Assembly (NCBI RefSeq): GCF_947495705.1
Contig: NZ_CANLZR010000005.1
Coordinates: forward strand, 210,362-274,361
Reading direction: 5' to 3'
DNA length: 64,000 nucleotides
DNA from: an uncultured Phycicoccus sp.
GTDB taxonomy: Bacteria > Actinomycetota > Actinomycetes > Actinomycetales > Dermatophilaceae
The notes below the pieces were generated by a model, which saw only the letters and a program-made list of their open reading frames with translations, made no database searches and was not told the DNA's origin. Positions 25,711 through 35,178 of the stretch are shown in pieces; position 1 is the stretch's first letter; each line of letters starts with the position of its first letter. A program made the position numbers and the translations under genes.

Positions 25711-25716
25711 CATAAT
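25711..25716 (+). promoter_or_regulatory. -10 box CATAAT, leaderless ctaE promoter
   Basis: CATAAT, one base from the TATAAT consensus, ends six bases before the GTG at 25723. Likely promoter of ctaE-qcrCAB. Confidence 0.5.
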
Positions 25717-25722
25717 GCCTGC

Positions 25723-26391
25723 GTGGCGTCTTCTGCAGCAGCTTCGCTCAAGCCCTCGGGTCCGGTCCCGTCGATCGCCGGTCATGGCCCCGCGACGCGG
25801 CCCAACATGGTGGCCGTGGGCACCATGGTGTGGCTGTCCAGCGAGCTCATGTTCTTCGCGGCCCTCTTCGCGTTCTACTTCACGCTCCGGGGCAACCTGC
25901 CCGAGCTGTGGGGCCAGCGCACGGAGATGCTCAACGTCCCGTTCGCGGCCGCCAACACCCTGATCCTCGTCATCTCCTCGGTGTGGTGCCAGCTCGGGGT
26001 GTGGCAGGCCGAGCGCGGCGTGCCGGCCCGGCCCGCCGGGTCGCCCCTGCACCGCATCCGCGAGTGGGGCATGCGCGAGTGGTACGTCCTCACCTACATC
26101 TTCGGCTCCATCTTCGTGGCCGGGCAGGTCCTCGAGTACGCCGAGCTGGTCGCCGAGGGCGTCACCCTCGCGTCCGACTCCTACGGCTCGATCTTCTACC
26201 TCGCCACCGGTTTCCACGGCATGCACGTCACCGGCGGGCTCTTCGCGTTCCTCCTCATCATCGGGCGGACGTTCACGACCCGGCGGTACACCCACGCCCA
26301 GGCCACCGGCGCCGTCGTCACGTCCTACTACTGGCACTTCGTCGACGTGGTGTGGATCGCCCTCTTCGCGATGATCTACCTCCTCCAGTAA
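25723..26391 (+). CDS. ctaE: Cytochrome c oxidase subunit III
   Basis: Membrane subunit (222 residues) of the aa3 oxidase. It is the short actinobacterial form with five membrane helices. Typical segments are [30 protein letters not shown] (conserved His in the fourth helix) and [14 protein letters not shown] near the C-terminus. GTG at 25723 follows a CATAAT box. First gene of ctaE-qcrCAB, the arrangement of the actinobacterial bc1-aa3 supercomplex. Confidence 0.95.
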   Translation: MASSAAASLKPSGPVPSIAGHGPATRPNMVAVGTMVWLSSELMFFAALFAFYFTLRGNLPELWGQRTEMLNVPFAAANTLILVISSVWCQLGVWQAERGVPARPAGSPLHRIREWGMREWYVLTYIFGSIFVAGQVLEYAELVAEGVTLASDSYGSIFYLATGFHGMHVTGGLFAFLLIIGRTFTTRRYTHAQATGAVVTSYYWHFVDVVWIALFAMIYLLQ

Positions 26392-26439
26392 CGTGCCCCG
26401 CCCGCCGGTCCGACTCGCAGCAGACGACAGGAAACACCC

Positions 26440-27252
26440 GTGAACGCACTCGCAGCCCGCCGCCGGCACCCGGCCGCGATCGCCATCCTCCTCATGATCG
26501 GCCTCTTCCTCACGGGAGCGGCCTACGCCGCGGTCGCCCCCAAGCCCGCCGACGCCACGACCAAGGCCCTGCCGGCCCAGTCGGTCGAGGAGGGCAAGTC
26601 GCTGTTCCGGGCCAACTGCGCCTCCTGCCACGGGCTCAACGCCGAGGGTCGCGCCACCGGCAACGGCGACAAGATCGCCGGCCCGCCGCTCGCGGGCGTC
26701 GGGGCCGCCGCCGTCGACTTCCAGGTCGGCACCGGGCGGATGCCGATGACCGCGCCCGGTATCCAGGCCGCGCGGGCCGACGACGTCGTCTTCACCCAGG
26801 AGCAGATCGACGCGCTCGCCGCCTACGTCGCCTCCCTGGCGCCCGGGCCCGCGGTGCCCAGCGAGGAGGCCGTCGACCCGACGAAGGGCAACCCGGCCTT
26901 CGGCGGTGAGCTCTTCCGCGTCAACTGCGCGATGTGCCACAACTTCGCCGGCTCCGGCGGCGCCCTGACCCGCGGAAAGTACGCGCCGTCGCTGCGGGAC
27001 GTGTCGGGCAAGCACATCTACGAGGCGATGCAGACCGGCCCGCAGAGCATGCCGGTGTTCAGCGACACCAACATCACGCCCGAGAACAAGCGGGACATCA
27101 TCGCCTTCCTCGACACCCTCGACTCGCAGGAGAACCCCGGAGGCATGACCCTCGGCTCGCTCGGCCCGGTCACCGAGGGCCTCTTCGCCTGGGTCTTCGG
27201 CCTCGGCATCTTCATCGCCATCGCGATCTGGCTCGGAGCCAAGGCCGCCTAG
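26440..27252 (+). CDS. qcrC: Diheme cytochrome c subunit of the bc1 complex
   Basis: Electron carrier within the menaquinol-cytochrome c reductase/oxidase supercomplex, replacing a separate cytochrome c. The 270-residue protein has an N-terminal membrane/signal helix at about 12-30, two heme c motifs, C60-A-S-C-H64 and C163-A-M-C-H167, each followed by a later Met ligand candidate (M103 and M204), and a C-terminal membrane anchor at about 247-266. GTG start with AGGA at 26429-26432. It lies 48 bases after ctaE. Confidence 0.95.
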   Translation: MNALAARRRHPAAIAILLMIGLFLTGAAYAAVAPKPADATTKALPAQSVEEGKSLFRANCASCHGLNAEGRATGNGDKIAGPPLAGVGAAAVDFQVGTGRMPMTAPGIQAARADDVVFTQEQIDALAAYVASLAPGPAVPSEEAVDPTKGNPAFGGELFRVNCAMCHNFAGSGGALTRGKYAPSLRDVSGKHIYEAMQTGPQSMPVFSDTNITPENKRDIIAFLDTLDSQENPGGMTLGSLGPVTEGLFAWVFGLGIFIAIAIWLGAKAA

Positions 27253-27300
27253 CGGCCCCCCGACCGTCCCTATCCCCATCGACGAGAGAACCGGCACCCG

Positions 27301-28446
27301 ATGAACGAGCAGGACACCCCCACCACCGGCACCGAGGTGGCCCACACCGACGGCCACGGGGACGCCGTGCGCCTCGACCAGGGGCACGTCGTCGGCTCGG
27401 GCGGCATCCCGGAGCGCTTCGCCAACCCGGGGCTGCCCGCGCACGTCCCGCGGATGGCCGACCTCGCCGAGGCGGCGGCGAGGCGGGCCGAGAAGCAGGT
27501 CGCGACACTCTTCGGCATCTCGATCCTGTCCACCCTGCTCTTCCTCGTCCTGTACTTCGCGATCGACGTCACCCAGACCGTCTTCATCCCCGGGATCGGC
27601 ACCACGAGCGCCTCCAACGTCGCCCTCGGGCTCACCCTCGCGTTCTCGATGCTCGGCATCGGGCTCGGCGCGGTGCACTGGGCCAAGACCCTGATGCCCG
27701 ACGAGGAGGTCGTCGAGGAGCGTCACCCGATGGCGTCCAGCGAGGCCGACCGCCGCGAGGTCGTGCGGGTCCTCGCCGAGGAGGGCGGCTCCTCCCAGAT
27801 CACCCGGCGCCCGCTCATCAAGTACACCCTCGGCGGGGCGCTCGGCCTCTTCGCGGTGCCGCTCGTCGTGCAGGTGGCGGGCTCGCTCGGTGAGATGCCG
27901 CAGAAGAGCCTGTCGCTCACGTGGTGGCACGGCGGCCCCAGCGGCCCCGGCGAGGAGCCCGAGTTCCGGCCGCTGCGCCTCATGAAGGACCCCGAGAACA
28001 CCCCGATCAAGGCGTCCGACGTCACCATCGGCTCGGTGTTCCACGTCATGCCCGAGGGCCTGCTGCCGGACCCCGAGACCGGTGAGGGCGGCGCCGACCA
28101 CCTCCTCGAGGAGAAGGCGAAGGCCGCGGTGCTCCTCATGCGGCTGGACCCCGCCGTCATCGAGTCCCAGAAGGAGCTCGACTGGGGCTACCAGGGCATC
28201 GTCGCCTACTCGAAGATCTGCACCCACGTCGGCTGCCCCGTCGGCCTGTACGAGCAGCAGACCCACCACCTGCTCTGCCCGTGCCACCAGTCAACCTTCG
28301 ACGTGACCCAGGATTGCAGGGTCATCTTCGGCCCGGCGAAGCGTGCCCTGCCACAATTGAAGATCACCGTCGATGACGAGGGCTACCTCGTCTCCGCCCA
28401 GCCGTTCCGCGAAGCGGTCGGCCCGAGCTTCTGGGAGCGTGGCTGA
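27301..28446 (+). CDS. qcrA: Rieske iron-sulfur subunit of the bc1 complex
   Basis: Rieske protein of 381 residues, extended as usual in actinobacteria. Three membrane helices lie at about 70-90, 105-126 and 175-195. The 2Fe-2S site is C307/H309 (CTHVGC) and C326/H329 (CPCHQS), with C312 and C328 as the supporting disulfide. It accepts electrons from menaquinol at the Qo site. Starts at ATG 27301, 48 bases after qcrC; stop and the next start are one base apart. Confidence 0.95.
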   Translation: MNEQDTPTTGTEVAHTDGHGDAVRLDQGHVVGSGGIPERFANPGLPAHVPRMADLAEAAARRAEKQVATLFGISILSTLLFLVLYFAIDVTQTVFIPGIGTTSASNVALGLTLAFSMLGIGLGAVHWAKTLMPDEEVVEERHPMASSEADRREVVRVLAEEGGSSQITRRPLIKYTLGGALGLFAVPLVVQVAGSLGEMPQKSLSLTWWHGGPSGPGEEPEFRPLRLMKDPENTPIKASDVTIGSVFHVMPEGLLPDPETGEGGADHLLEEKAKAAVLLMRLDPAVIESQKELDWGYQGIVAYSKICTHVGCPVGLYEQQTHHLLCPCHQSTFDVTQDCRVIFGPAKRALPQLKITVDDEGYLVSAQPFREAVGPSFWERG

Positions 28447-28447
28447 G

Positions 28448-30190
28448 ATGTCCACGACCTCGCACGACCCGCGTCCGGCCGACGCGCTCCGCGACGGCGA
28501 CACCGCGCGTCACGCCGCTCCCTCCACCGCGGTCCGCAAGGTCGGCGGGTTCGCCGGCTGGGTCGACGACCGCACGGGCGCCGCCAAGCCGGTCGGCTAC
28601 CTCATGAAGAAGGTCTTCCCCGACCACTGGTCCTTCATGCTCGGCGAGATCGCGATGTACTCGATGATCATCTGCCTGGTCACCGGGGCCTTCCTCACGT
28701 TCTGGTTCGTGCCCAGCGCCGGCCACACCGTCTACGACGGCTCCTACGTGCCGCTGCGCGGTGTCGGGATGTCCGAGGCCTACGCGTCCTCGCTCAACAT
28801 CTCCTTCGACATCAAGGGCGGCCTCATCATCCGCCAGATCCACCACTGGGCCGCGCTGATGTTCGTCGTCGCGCTCGTCGTCCACATGTTCCGGGTCTTC
28901 TTCACCGGCGCCTTCCGCAAGCCGCGCGAGATCAACTGGGTCATCGGCTCGGTCCTCGCCCTCCTTGCCATCGTCGAGGGCTTCGCGGGCTACTCCCTTC
29001 CCGACGACCTGCTGTCGGGCACCGGCATCCGCGCCATGGCCGGGTTCGTGCAGACCGCTCCGGTCATCGGCACCTACCTCGTGTACGGCATCTTCGGCGG
29101 CCCGTTCCCCGGCGAGATGATCATCCCGCGGCTGTACTCCGCGCACGTGCTGCTGATCCCCGCCATCCTCGTGGGGCTCTTCATCGCCCACGTGGGGCTG
29201 GTCGCCCTCCAGAAGCACACCCAGTACCCCGGCCCGGGCCGCACGAACAACAACGTCGTCGGCTACCCGGTCATGCCGGTGTACGCCGCCAAGGCCGGTG
29301 GCTTCTTCTTCATCGTCTTCGGCGTCATCGCCCTCATCTCGGCGCTCGTGCAGATCAACCCGATCTGGGGCTACGGGCCGTACGACCCGTCGCCGGTCAC
29401 CGCGGGCTCCCAGCCCGACTGGTACATGGGCTTCGCCGACGGCGCGCTGCGCCTGCTGCCCGGCTGGCTCGAGTTCACCGTGTTCGGCTACACGATCTCG
29501 GCGAACATCTTCCCGGGCGCCCTGATCCTGCTCCCGCTCGTCTACATCGTCCTCGGGGTCTATCCGTTCCTCGAGCGCTGGGTCACCGGCGACGACCGCG
29601 AGCACCACCTCCTGCAGCGCCCCCGCAACGCGCCGGTGCGCACCGGGATCGGCATGGCAGGCATCACCGCCTACACGATCCTCATGTTCGCCGGTGGCAA
29701 CGACATCCTGGCGATCAAGCTGGGCATGTCGATCAACGACCTCACGTGGTTCTTCCGCATCGGCTTCTTCGTCCTGCCTCCGCTCGTGTTCTGGGTCACC
29801 AAGCGGGTGTGTCTCTCGCTCCAGCGCCGTGACCGCGAGCAGGTCCTCCATGGGCGCGAGTCCGGCACGATCATCCGCACGCCCGACGGGCGCTTCTTCG
29901 AGCGCCACGAGGCCGAGCTGCCCGAGGACCAGTGGATCCTCGTCCAGCACGAGGCGGTCGCACCGCTCGAGCTGGAGCCGGCCGTCGACGAGCACGGGGT
30001 CGCGCGCCCCGCGGCCCGCGGCGACCGCCTCCGCGCCGCCGTGTCGCGGTTCTACTTCCGCGACGCGGTCAACCCGGTCACCCCGGCCGAGCTGGCGGCT
30101 GCGCACCACCACGGCGAGGAGACCGAGGCGATCGAGGGTGGCGAGCCCGCCGAGCAGCTGGAGTCCCCGGAAGCGGCGTCCCGGCGCTGA
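28448..30190 (+). CDS. qcrB: Cytochrome b subunit of the bc1 complex
   Basis: Menaquinol-oxidising cytochrome b, 580 residues with eight or more membrane helices. Heme b ligands are expected in RQIHHWAALMF and VVHMFRVFF and in YSAHVLLIPAI and FIAHVGLVALQ; the Qo-site motif appears as PDWY (SQPDWYMGF). The long hydrophilic C-terminal extension (about 460-580) is typical of actinobacterial QcrB, the target of Q203-type inhibitors in mycobacteria. ATG is one base after the qcrA stop. Confidence 0.96.
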   Translation: MSTTSHDPRPADALRDGDTARHAAPSTAVRKVGGFAGWVDDRTGAAKPVGYLMKKVFPDHWSFMLGEIAMYSMIICLVTGAFLTFWFVPSAGHTVYDGSYVPLRGVGMSEAYASSLNISFDIKGGLIIRQIHHWAALMFVVALVVHMFRVFFTGAFRKPREINWVIGSVLALLAIVEGFAGYSLPDDLLSGTGIRAMAGFVQTAPVIGTYLVYGIFGGPFPGEMIIPRLYSAHVLLIPAILVGLFIAHVGLVALQKHTQYPGPGRTNNNVVGYPVMPVYAAKAGGFFFIVFGVIALISALVQINPIWGYGPYDPSPVTAGSQPDWYMGFADGALRLLPGWLEFTVFGYTISANIFPGALILLPLVYIVLGVYPFLERWVTGDDREHHLLQRPRNAPVRTGIGMAGITAYTILMFAGGNDILAIKLGMSINDLTWFFRIGFFVLPPLVFWVTKRVCLSLQRRDREQVLHGRESGTIIRTPDGRFFERHEAELPEDQWILVQHEAVAPLELEPAVDEHGVARPAARGDRLRAAVSRFYFRDAVNPVTPAELAAAHHHGEETEAIEGGEPAEQLESPEAASRR

Positions 30191-30197
30191 CGCCCGC

Positions 30198-31637
30198 GTG
30201 ACCTCGGTGAGGCCGAGCCCCGGGCTGCCCCACAGCACGCCGGAGGAGCAGGGCGTCCCGTCCCCCGCTGTCCGCGCCCTCCTGGCCCGCTGGGAGGGCC
30301 GCGGGCTGGAGCCGCACAGCGTGAGCATCGTGCGGCACGGCCACGTCGTCGCAGAGGGGTCGTGGGCGCCCTACCACCGGGCCGGCCGGCAGCTCGTGTA
30401 CTCCGTGAGCAAGACGTTCACGGCGTGCGCCGTCGGCCTCGCCGTCGACGAGGGCCTGCTGCGGCTCCAGGACCGCGTCGTCGACCTCTTCCCCGAGGCC
30501 GCACCCCTCGCGGGACCGCGGGCGGCCGCCCTGACCCTCCACGACCTGCTGGCGATGCGCACCGGGCACCGCGCCGACAGCCTCGTCTGGCGCGAGAGCC
30601 GCCCCGCGACGTTCCCCGAGACCTTCCTCGGCACCGAGCCCGAGGAGGACCCCGGCTGGTTCGTCTACCACAACGGCGCGACGCTCATGGCGGGCCTGGC
30701 GGTGCAGCGGCGCAGCGGGCAGCGGCTGCTCGACTACCTCACGCCCCGCCTGCTCGAGCCCCTCGGGGTGTCCGACGCCGCCTGGAGCGGCGAGGACGGC
30801 CTGGACGCCGGCTACTCCGGGCTCCACGTGCCGACCCACGCCCTGAGCCACCTCGGGGAGCTCCTCATGCGTGACGGGGTGTGGCACGGGCGGCGCCTCC
30901 TGCCGCAGGGGTGGGTGAGCCTGATGACGACCGCGCACACCGACACCACCCACCACCCCGAGACCGTCGACTGGCAGCAGGGGTACGGCTACCAGATGTG
31001 GCGCTGCCGCCACGATGCCGTGCGCGCGGACGGCGCCTACGGGCAGTTCTCGGTCGTCGTCCCCGGGGCCGACCTCGTCGTCGCGCTGACGTCGTGCACC
31101 GACCGCACCCAGGAGACGCTCGACGCGATCTGGGAGGAGCTGCTGCCGGCCCTTTCCGACGCACCCCTCCCCCCGGATCCCGACGCGCACGGCGAGCTCA
31201 CCCGGCACCTCGCGGGCGCCCGGCTCGGTGCCGAGGGCTCGCGCGCCCCGGCCCCGGGCGACGGCCCGTGGGCGTTCACCCACGCGCCCACCGAGGACGT
31301 GCCCGCCCTGACCGGGGTCCTGGTGCACCGGGCGCCGCACGGTCCCGGATGGTCGCTGACCCTGCTCGAGGGCGACGCCGAGCTGGAGGTCCCGTGCTCC
31401 GACGGCGCCTGGCCCGACCCGGCCGGGGCGCCCTGGGTCGCCTCGGGCGGGTGGACCCAGGCGGGCGCCTTCTCGGCACGGGTCGCCGCGGTCGAGACCC
31501 CCCACGCCCTGCTCGTGCACTGCGCCGACGGGGTCGCCACGGCGCGCTGGAACGGGATCCCCCTGACCGCACCGGTGCTCGGCACCCTGCTCGCGCCGGG
31601 CCCGCGGGACGGCGGGGCGGTCACGTGGAGCCGCTGA
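30198..31637 (+). CDS. Serine beta-lactamase-like hydrolase
   Basis: A 479-residue protein of the class C beta-lactamase/penicillin-binding-protein fold. The catalytic SxxK is S69-V-S-K72 and the second motif is Y157-H-N159. A distinct C-terminal domain (about 345-479) of beta-strand character follows, as in esterase or D-aminopeptidase relatives. No signal peptide is evident, so it is probably cytoplasmic and acts on esters or peptides. GTG seven bases after the qcrB stop; it ends in a 13-base overlap with the zincin gene. Confidence 0.82.
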   Translation: MTSVRPSPGLPHSTPEEQGVPSPAVRALLARWEGRGLEPHSVSIVRHGHVVAEGSWAPYHRAGRQLVYSVSKTFTACAVGLAVDEGLLRLQDRVVDLFPEAAPLAGPRAAALTLHDLLAMRTGHRADSLVWRESRPATFPETFLGTEPEEDPGWFVYHNGATLMAGLAVQRRSGQRLLDYLTPRLLEPLGVSDAAWSGEDGLDAGYSGLHVPTHALSHLGELLMRDGVWHGRRLLPQGWVSLMTTAHTDTTHHPETVDWQQGYGYQMWRCRHDAVRADGAYGQFSVVVPGADLVVALTSCTDRTQETLDAIWEELLPALSDAPLPPDPDAHGELTRHLAGARLGAEGSRAPAPGDGPWAFTHAPTEDVPALTGVLVHRAPHGPGWSLTLLEGDAELEVPCSDGAWPDPAGAPWVASGGWTQAGAFSARVAAVETPHALLVHCADGVATARWNGIPLTAPVLGTLLAPGPRDGGAVTWSR

Positions 31638-31978
31638 GCGCCGAGCACTTCGACCGGATCGTCGAGGACGCCCTCGACGAGGTGCCCGAGGAGCTGATGG
31701 CGATGCTCGACAACGTCGTCTTCCTCGTCGAGGACGAGCCGCCGCCGGACGACCCGGACCTGCTCGGGGTCTACGAGGGCATCCCCCTCACCGAGCGCGG
31801 CGACGCATGGTCGGCCGGGGCGCTCCCGGACCGCATCCTGCTCTTCCGGGGGCCGCTGAGCCGGATGTGCGGCGACATCGAGGAGCTGACCGACGAGATC
31901 ACGGTCACCGTGGTGCACGAGATCGCCCACCACTTCGGGATCGACGACGCCGCGCTGCACGACCTCGGCTGGGGCTGA
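31625..31978 (+). CDS. Small metallopeptidase-family (PF06262-type) protein
   Basis: A 117-residue zincin: the HExxH motif is H98-E99-I-A-H102 followed by HFGIDD, and the N-terminal EHFDRIVEDALDEVPEEL is typical. Compact proteins of this kind are widespread and often lie next to unrelated operons; catalytic activity has not been generally shown. It begins 13 bases inside the hydrolase gene and ends tail to tail with ctaF, 13 bases apart. Confidence 0.88.
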   Translation: MEPLSAEHFDRIVEDALDEVPEELMAMLDNVVFLVEDEPPPDDPDLLGVYEGIPLTERGDAWSAGALPDRILLFRGPLSRMCGDIEELTDEITVTVVHEIAHHFGIDDAALHDLGWG

Positions 31979-31991
31979 CGGACGAGTCCGC

Positions 31992-32405
31992 TCAGAGGGC
32001 GTGCGGGCCCTTCCAGTACTCGAAGGTCCACGTGACGACAGCCGGGACGGCGAAGAACACGCCGATGATGACGAGCCACCACCCGACGGCGAGGCCGAGG
32101 AAGATGATCGCCGCGGAGCCGGCGAGGAACAGCGGCTGCCAGCTGTGCGGGCTGAAGAACCCGTACTCGCCCTGGATCTCGTCGATCTCACCGAGCGGGT
32201 CGTCGGAGGGGTCCCGGTCGAGCCGGCGCCGGGTCATCCAGAGGTACCAGGCGATCATGAAGCCCAACAGCGCGGCGAGGATGAGCCCGAGGACCCCCAC
32301 CCACTCGACCCCGAGCTCGGTGGAGCTGGTCCAGGCCCAGTAGAGCACCGCGACGGCGCCGGCGAACACCCCGAGGAGGATGCCGATCTTCTCCATGGCG
32401 CGCAT
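31992..32405 (-). CDS. ctaF: Cytochrome c oxidase subunit IV
   Basis: Actinobacteria-specific small subunit of aa3 oxidase, 137 residues with about four membrane helices (roughly 5-24, 35-54, 92-108 and 110-127) and the conserved EYGFFSPHSWQPLFL loop. AAGGA lies eight bases before the ATG at 32405. Third gene of the ctaC-ctaD-ctaF operon, three bases after ctaD. Confidence 0.93.
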   Translation of the reverse strand: MRAMEKIGILLGVFAGAVAVLYWAWTSSTELGVEWVGVLGLILAALLGFMIAWYLWMTRRRLDRDPSDDPLGEIDEIQGEYGFFSPHSWQPLFLAGSAAIIFLGLAVGWWLVIIGVFFAVPAVVTWTFEYWKGPHAL

Positions 32406-32408
32406 GCG

Positions 32409-34193
32409 TCAGTCCTTCTTCGTCGGGGTCTCGTCGACGAACGCGGCGTCGTCGATGTCGGCCGGGCCGAGGGCCGAGACCATCGCGTGCTCCTTGCTGG
32501 CGCGGGCCTCGGCGTGCGTCCCGGCGGGCGCTGCATGCGGGTGGTGCAGGTCGAACGCGGGGCGCTCGGAGCGGATCCGCGGGATGCGGTCGAAGTTGTG
32601 CCGCGGCGGCGGGCACGACGTGGCCCACTCCAGCGAGCCGCCGTACCCCCACGGGTCGTCGGACTCGACGTGCGGCGCGGTCCTCGACGTCTTCCAGAGG
32701 TTGTAGAAGAACGGCAGCATCGAGGCGCCGAGCAGGAACGCGCCGGCGGTCGAGATCTGGTTGCCGAGGGTGAAGCCGTCCTCGGGCAGGTAGTCGGCGT
32801 AGCGCCGCGGCATGCCCTGCGCGCCGAGGATGTGCTGGACGAAGAACGTCATGTGGAAGCCGATGAACAGCATCCAGAAGTGGATCTTGCCCAGCCGCTC
32901 GTCGAGCATCCGGCCGGTGAACTTGGGCCACCAGAAGTAGAAGCCGGCGAACATCGCGAACACGACGGTGCCGAAGACGACGTAGTGGAAGTGCGCGACG
33001 ACGAAGTAGCTGTCGGAGAGCTGGAAGTCCAGGGCCGGGCTGGCGAGGATGACCCCGGTCAGGCCACCGAAGAGGAAGGTGACGAGGAAGCCCAGCGACC
33101 AGATGAGCGGCGTCGCGAACTCGAGCTTGCCGCCCCACATCGTGCCGATCCAGTTGAAGAACTTCACGCCTGTGGGCACGGCGATGAGCATCGTCATGAT
33201 CGCGAAGAACGGCAGCAGCACCTGCCCGGTGGCGTACATGTGGTGCGCCCACACCGACACCGAGAGCGCCGCGATGGCGATCGTCGCGTAGACGAGGGTC
33301 TTGTAGCCGAAGATCGGCTTGCGCGAGAACACCGGGAGGATCTCGGAGATCAGCCCGAAGAAGGGCAGGGCGATGATGTAGACCTCGGGGTGCCCGAAGA
33401 ACCAGAAGATGTGCTGCCACAGCATCGACCCCCCGCTCTCGGGAGCGAAGATCTGCGCTCCGAAGCGGCGGTCGGCCCCGAGGGCGAACAGCGCCGCGGC
33501 GAGGGCCGGGAAGGCGATGAGCACGAGGATCGAGGTGACGAGCACCGTCCACGTGAAGATCGGCATCCGGAACATCGTCATGCCGGGCGCGCGCATCGTG
33601 ATGATCGTCGTGATGAAGTTGACGGCGCCGAGGATGGTGCCGAAGCCGGCCAGGGCCAGCCCGAAGACCCACAGGTCGCCGCCGAGCCCCGGGCTGTACG
33701 TGCTGTCGGACAGCGGGGCGTAGGCGAACCAGCCGAAGGCGGCCGCGCCGTTGGGGGTGAGGAAGCCGGCGCCGACGATGAGCCCACCGAAGAGGTAGAG
33801 CCAGTAGGCGAACATGTTGAGGCGGGGGAACGCGACGTCGGGCGAGCCGATCTGGAGCGGCATCAGTGCGTTCGCGAAGCCGGCGAACAGCGGCGTCGCG
33901 AAGAGCAGCAGCATGATCGTGCCGTGCATCGTGAAGAGCTGGTTGTACTGGTCGGGGTTGTCGACGACCTGGAGGCCCGGGACGGCGAGCTCGGCGCGGA
34001 TCACCAGGGCCATGAGGCCGCCGACGAGGAACCAGACGAAGGAGGTGATGAAGTAGAGGTTGCCGATGACCTTGTGGTCGGTCGTCGTCATCCACTTGAC
34101 GGCGATCGAGCCCGGCGAGACGCGACGGGCGCGGGCCTTGGTCGTGGTCGTCGTCGTCTCACGCAGCATGCGGGCGTCGGAGGCGGTGCTCAT
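32409..34193 (-). CDS. ctaD: Cytochrome c oxidase subunit I
   Basis: Catalytic heme-copper subunit (594 residues, twelve membrane helices). Heme a ligand H90 ([11 protein letters not shown]); copper B H268 with E270 and the cross-linked Y272 ([14 protein letters not shown]); the two heme ligands of the [10 protein letters not shown] motif are present later. The D-channel region DVAFPRLN is also seen. GGAGGG in the end of ctaC serves as the ribosome binding site and the ATG at 34193 is one base after its stop. Confidence 0.97.
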   Translation of the reverse strand: MSTASDARMLRETTTTTTKARARRVSPGSIAVKWMTTTDHKVIGNLYFITSFVWFLVGGLMALVIRAELAVPGLQVVDNPDQYNQLFTMHGTIMLLLFATPLFAGFANALMPLQIGSPDVAFPRLNMFAYWLYLFGGLIVGAGFLTPNGAAAFGWFAYAPLSDSTYSPGLGGDLWVFGLALAGFGTILGAVNFITTIITMRAPGMTMFRMPIFTWTVLVTSILVLIAFPALAAALFALGADRRFGAQIFAPESGGSMLWQHIFWFFGHPEVYIIALPFFGLISEILPVFSRKPIFGYKTLVYATIAIAALSVSVWAHHMYATGQVLLPFFAIMTMLIAVPTGVKFFNWIGTMWGGKLEFATPLIWSLGFLVTFLFGGLTGVILASPALDFQLSDSYFVVAHFHYVVFGTVVFAMFAGFYFWWPKFTGRMLDERLGKIHFWMLFIGFHMTFFVQHILGAQGMPRRYADYLPEDGFTLGNQISTAGAFLLGASMLPFFYNLWKTSRTAPHVESDDPWGYGGSLEWATSCPPPRHNFDRIPRIRSERPAFDLHHPHAAPAGTHAEARASKEHAMVSALGPADIDDAAFVDETPTKKD

Positions 34194-34194
34194 C

Positions 34195-35088
34195 TCAGTT
34201 CCCTCCGCCGGTCGTGACGGTCTGGCCATCCATGAGCTGGCTCCTGTTGAGGGTGTTGTTCAGCAGCCCCGTCTGGCCCGCCGCGCGCAGCTCGGCCATG
34301 TGGGCGTCGTACTCGGCACGGGGGACGACCTTGACGTTGAAGAGCATCTGCGAGTGGTACGCCCCGCACAGCTCGGCGCACTTGCCCTTGAACTGGCCCT
34401 CCTGGGTGGGCACGACCTGGAACCGGTTGACCCGGCCCGGCATCATGTCCATCTTCTGGAGGAACGCGGGAATCCAGAACGAGTGGATGACGTCGCGCGA
34501 GGTGAGGACGAACTCGGTGCGCTCGTTCACCGGCAGGTAGAGCGTCGGGATGGTCTCCTCGGCGCCGGGCTTGCCGGTGAGGATCGCCTGGGTACCGACC
34601 TCGTGCACGTCGTCCTCGAGGTAGTTGAAGTCCCAGCTCCACTGCTTGCCGACCACGTTGACCGTGACGTCGGGCTCCTTGGAGGTGTCGATGAGGGCGG
34701 CCTCGTCGCGGGCGGTGTAGTAGAAGAACACGACGACCATGAGCATCGGCACGACCGTGTACAGGATCTCGATCGGGATGTTGTACCGCAGCTGCACCGG
34801 CAGCTCGTTGTCGTCCTTGCGGCGGCGGTAGGCGACCATGCACCAGACGGTGAGGCCGATGACGAGCAGGCCGACCGCGATGAGGGTGATCCACGCGCCG
34901 ATCCACAGCGTGGTGACGCGGTCGCCCCCCTCGGTGACGGCGGGCGGGAGCCACCCGGTGGACGCGTCGCCGCGCAGGTTGCCGGCCGCGCAGCCGCCGA
35001 GGACCGTGGTCGTCAGTGCGCCGATGACGGCCCAGGCGCCGAGACGGCGACCTGGGCGACGGGGCGAGGAGAGGTCGTGCTGGCGCAC
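34195..35088 (-). CDS. ctaC: Cytochrome c oxidase subunit II
   Basis: Copper A subunit, 297 residues. Signal peptide with lipobox VLGGC, so C33 is probably lipidated. Two membrane helices at about 63-84 and 108-125. The CuA ligands are H202, C237, E239-region, C241, H245 and M248 ([12 protein letters not shown]). GTG at 35088 follows GAAGGG nine bases upstream; the open frame continues to 35199 but that part lacks a signal peptide-like start. Head of ctaC-ctaD-ctaF. Confidence 0.95.
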   Translation of the reverse strand: MRQHDLSSPRRPGRRLGAWAVIGALTTTVLGGCAAGNLRGDASTGWLPPAVTEGGDRVTTLWIGAWITLIAVGLLVIGLTVWCMVAYRRRKDDNELPVQLRYNIPIEILYTVVPMLMVVVFFYYTARDEAALIDTSKEPDVTVNVVGKQWSWDFNYLEDDVHEVGTQAILTGKPGAEETIPTLYLPVNERTEFVLTSRDVIHSFWIPAFLQKMDMMPGRVNRFQVVPTQEGQFKGKCAELCGAYHSQMLFNVKVVPRAEYDAHMAELRAAGQTGLLNNTLNRSQLMDGQTVTTGGGN

Positions 35089-35118
35089 CGCTTCACCCTT
35101 CGGGGTCGAGTGGACGAA

Positions 35119-35140
35119 CGGTGCAAACCCTACTGCACCG
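35119..35140. promoter_or_regulatory. Palindrome flanking the ctaC -10 box
   Basis: CGGTGCA at 35119-35125 is repeated inverted as TGCACCG at 35134-35140, an eight-base spacer apart. The ctaC -10 box lies in the spacer, so a protein bound here would block the cytochrome oxidase promoter. Candidate operator. Confidence 0.45.
35127..35132 (-). promoter_or_regulatory. -10 box TAGGGT for ctaC-ctaD-ctaF
   Basis: TAGGGT on the minus strand would start a transcript near 35120, leaving a leader of about 30 bases with GAAGGG. Confidence 0.4.
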
Positions 35141-35166
35141 TGCTCGGAGACGGCAGTGCGGGGGGC

Positions 35167-35172
35167 TAGTGT
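35167..35172 (+). promoter_or_regulatory. -10 box TAGTGT, leaderless desulfurase-like promoter
   Basis: TAGTGT ends six bases before the GTG at 35179. Confidence 0.5.
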
Positions 35173-35178
35173 CGAAGG

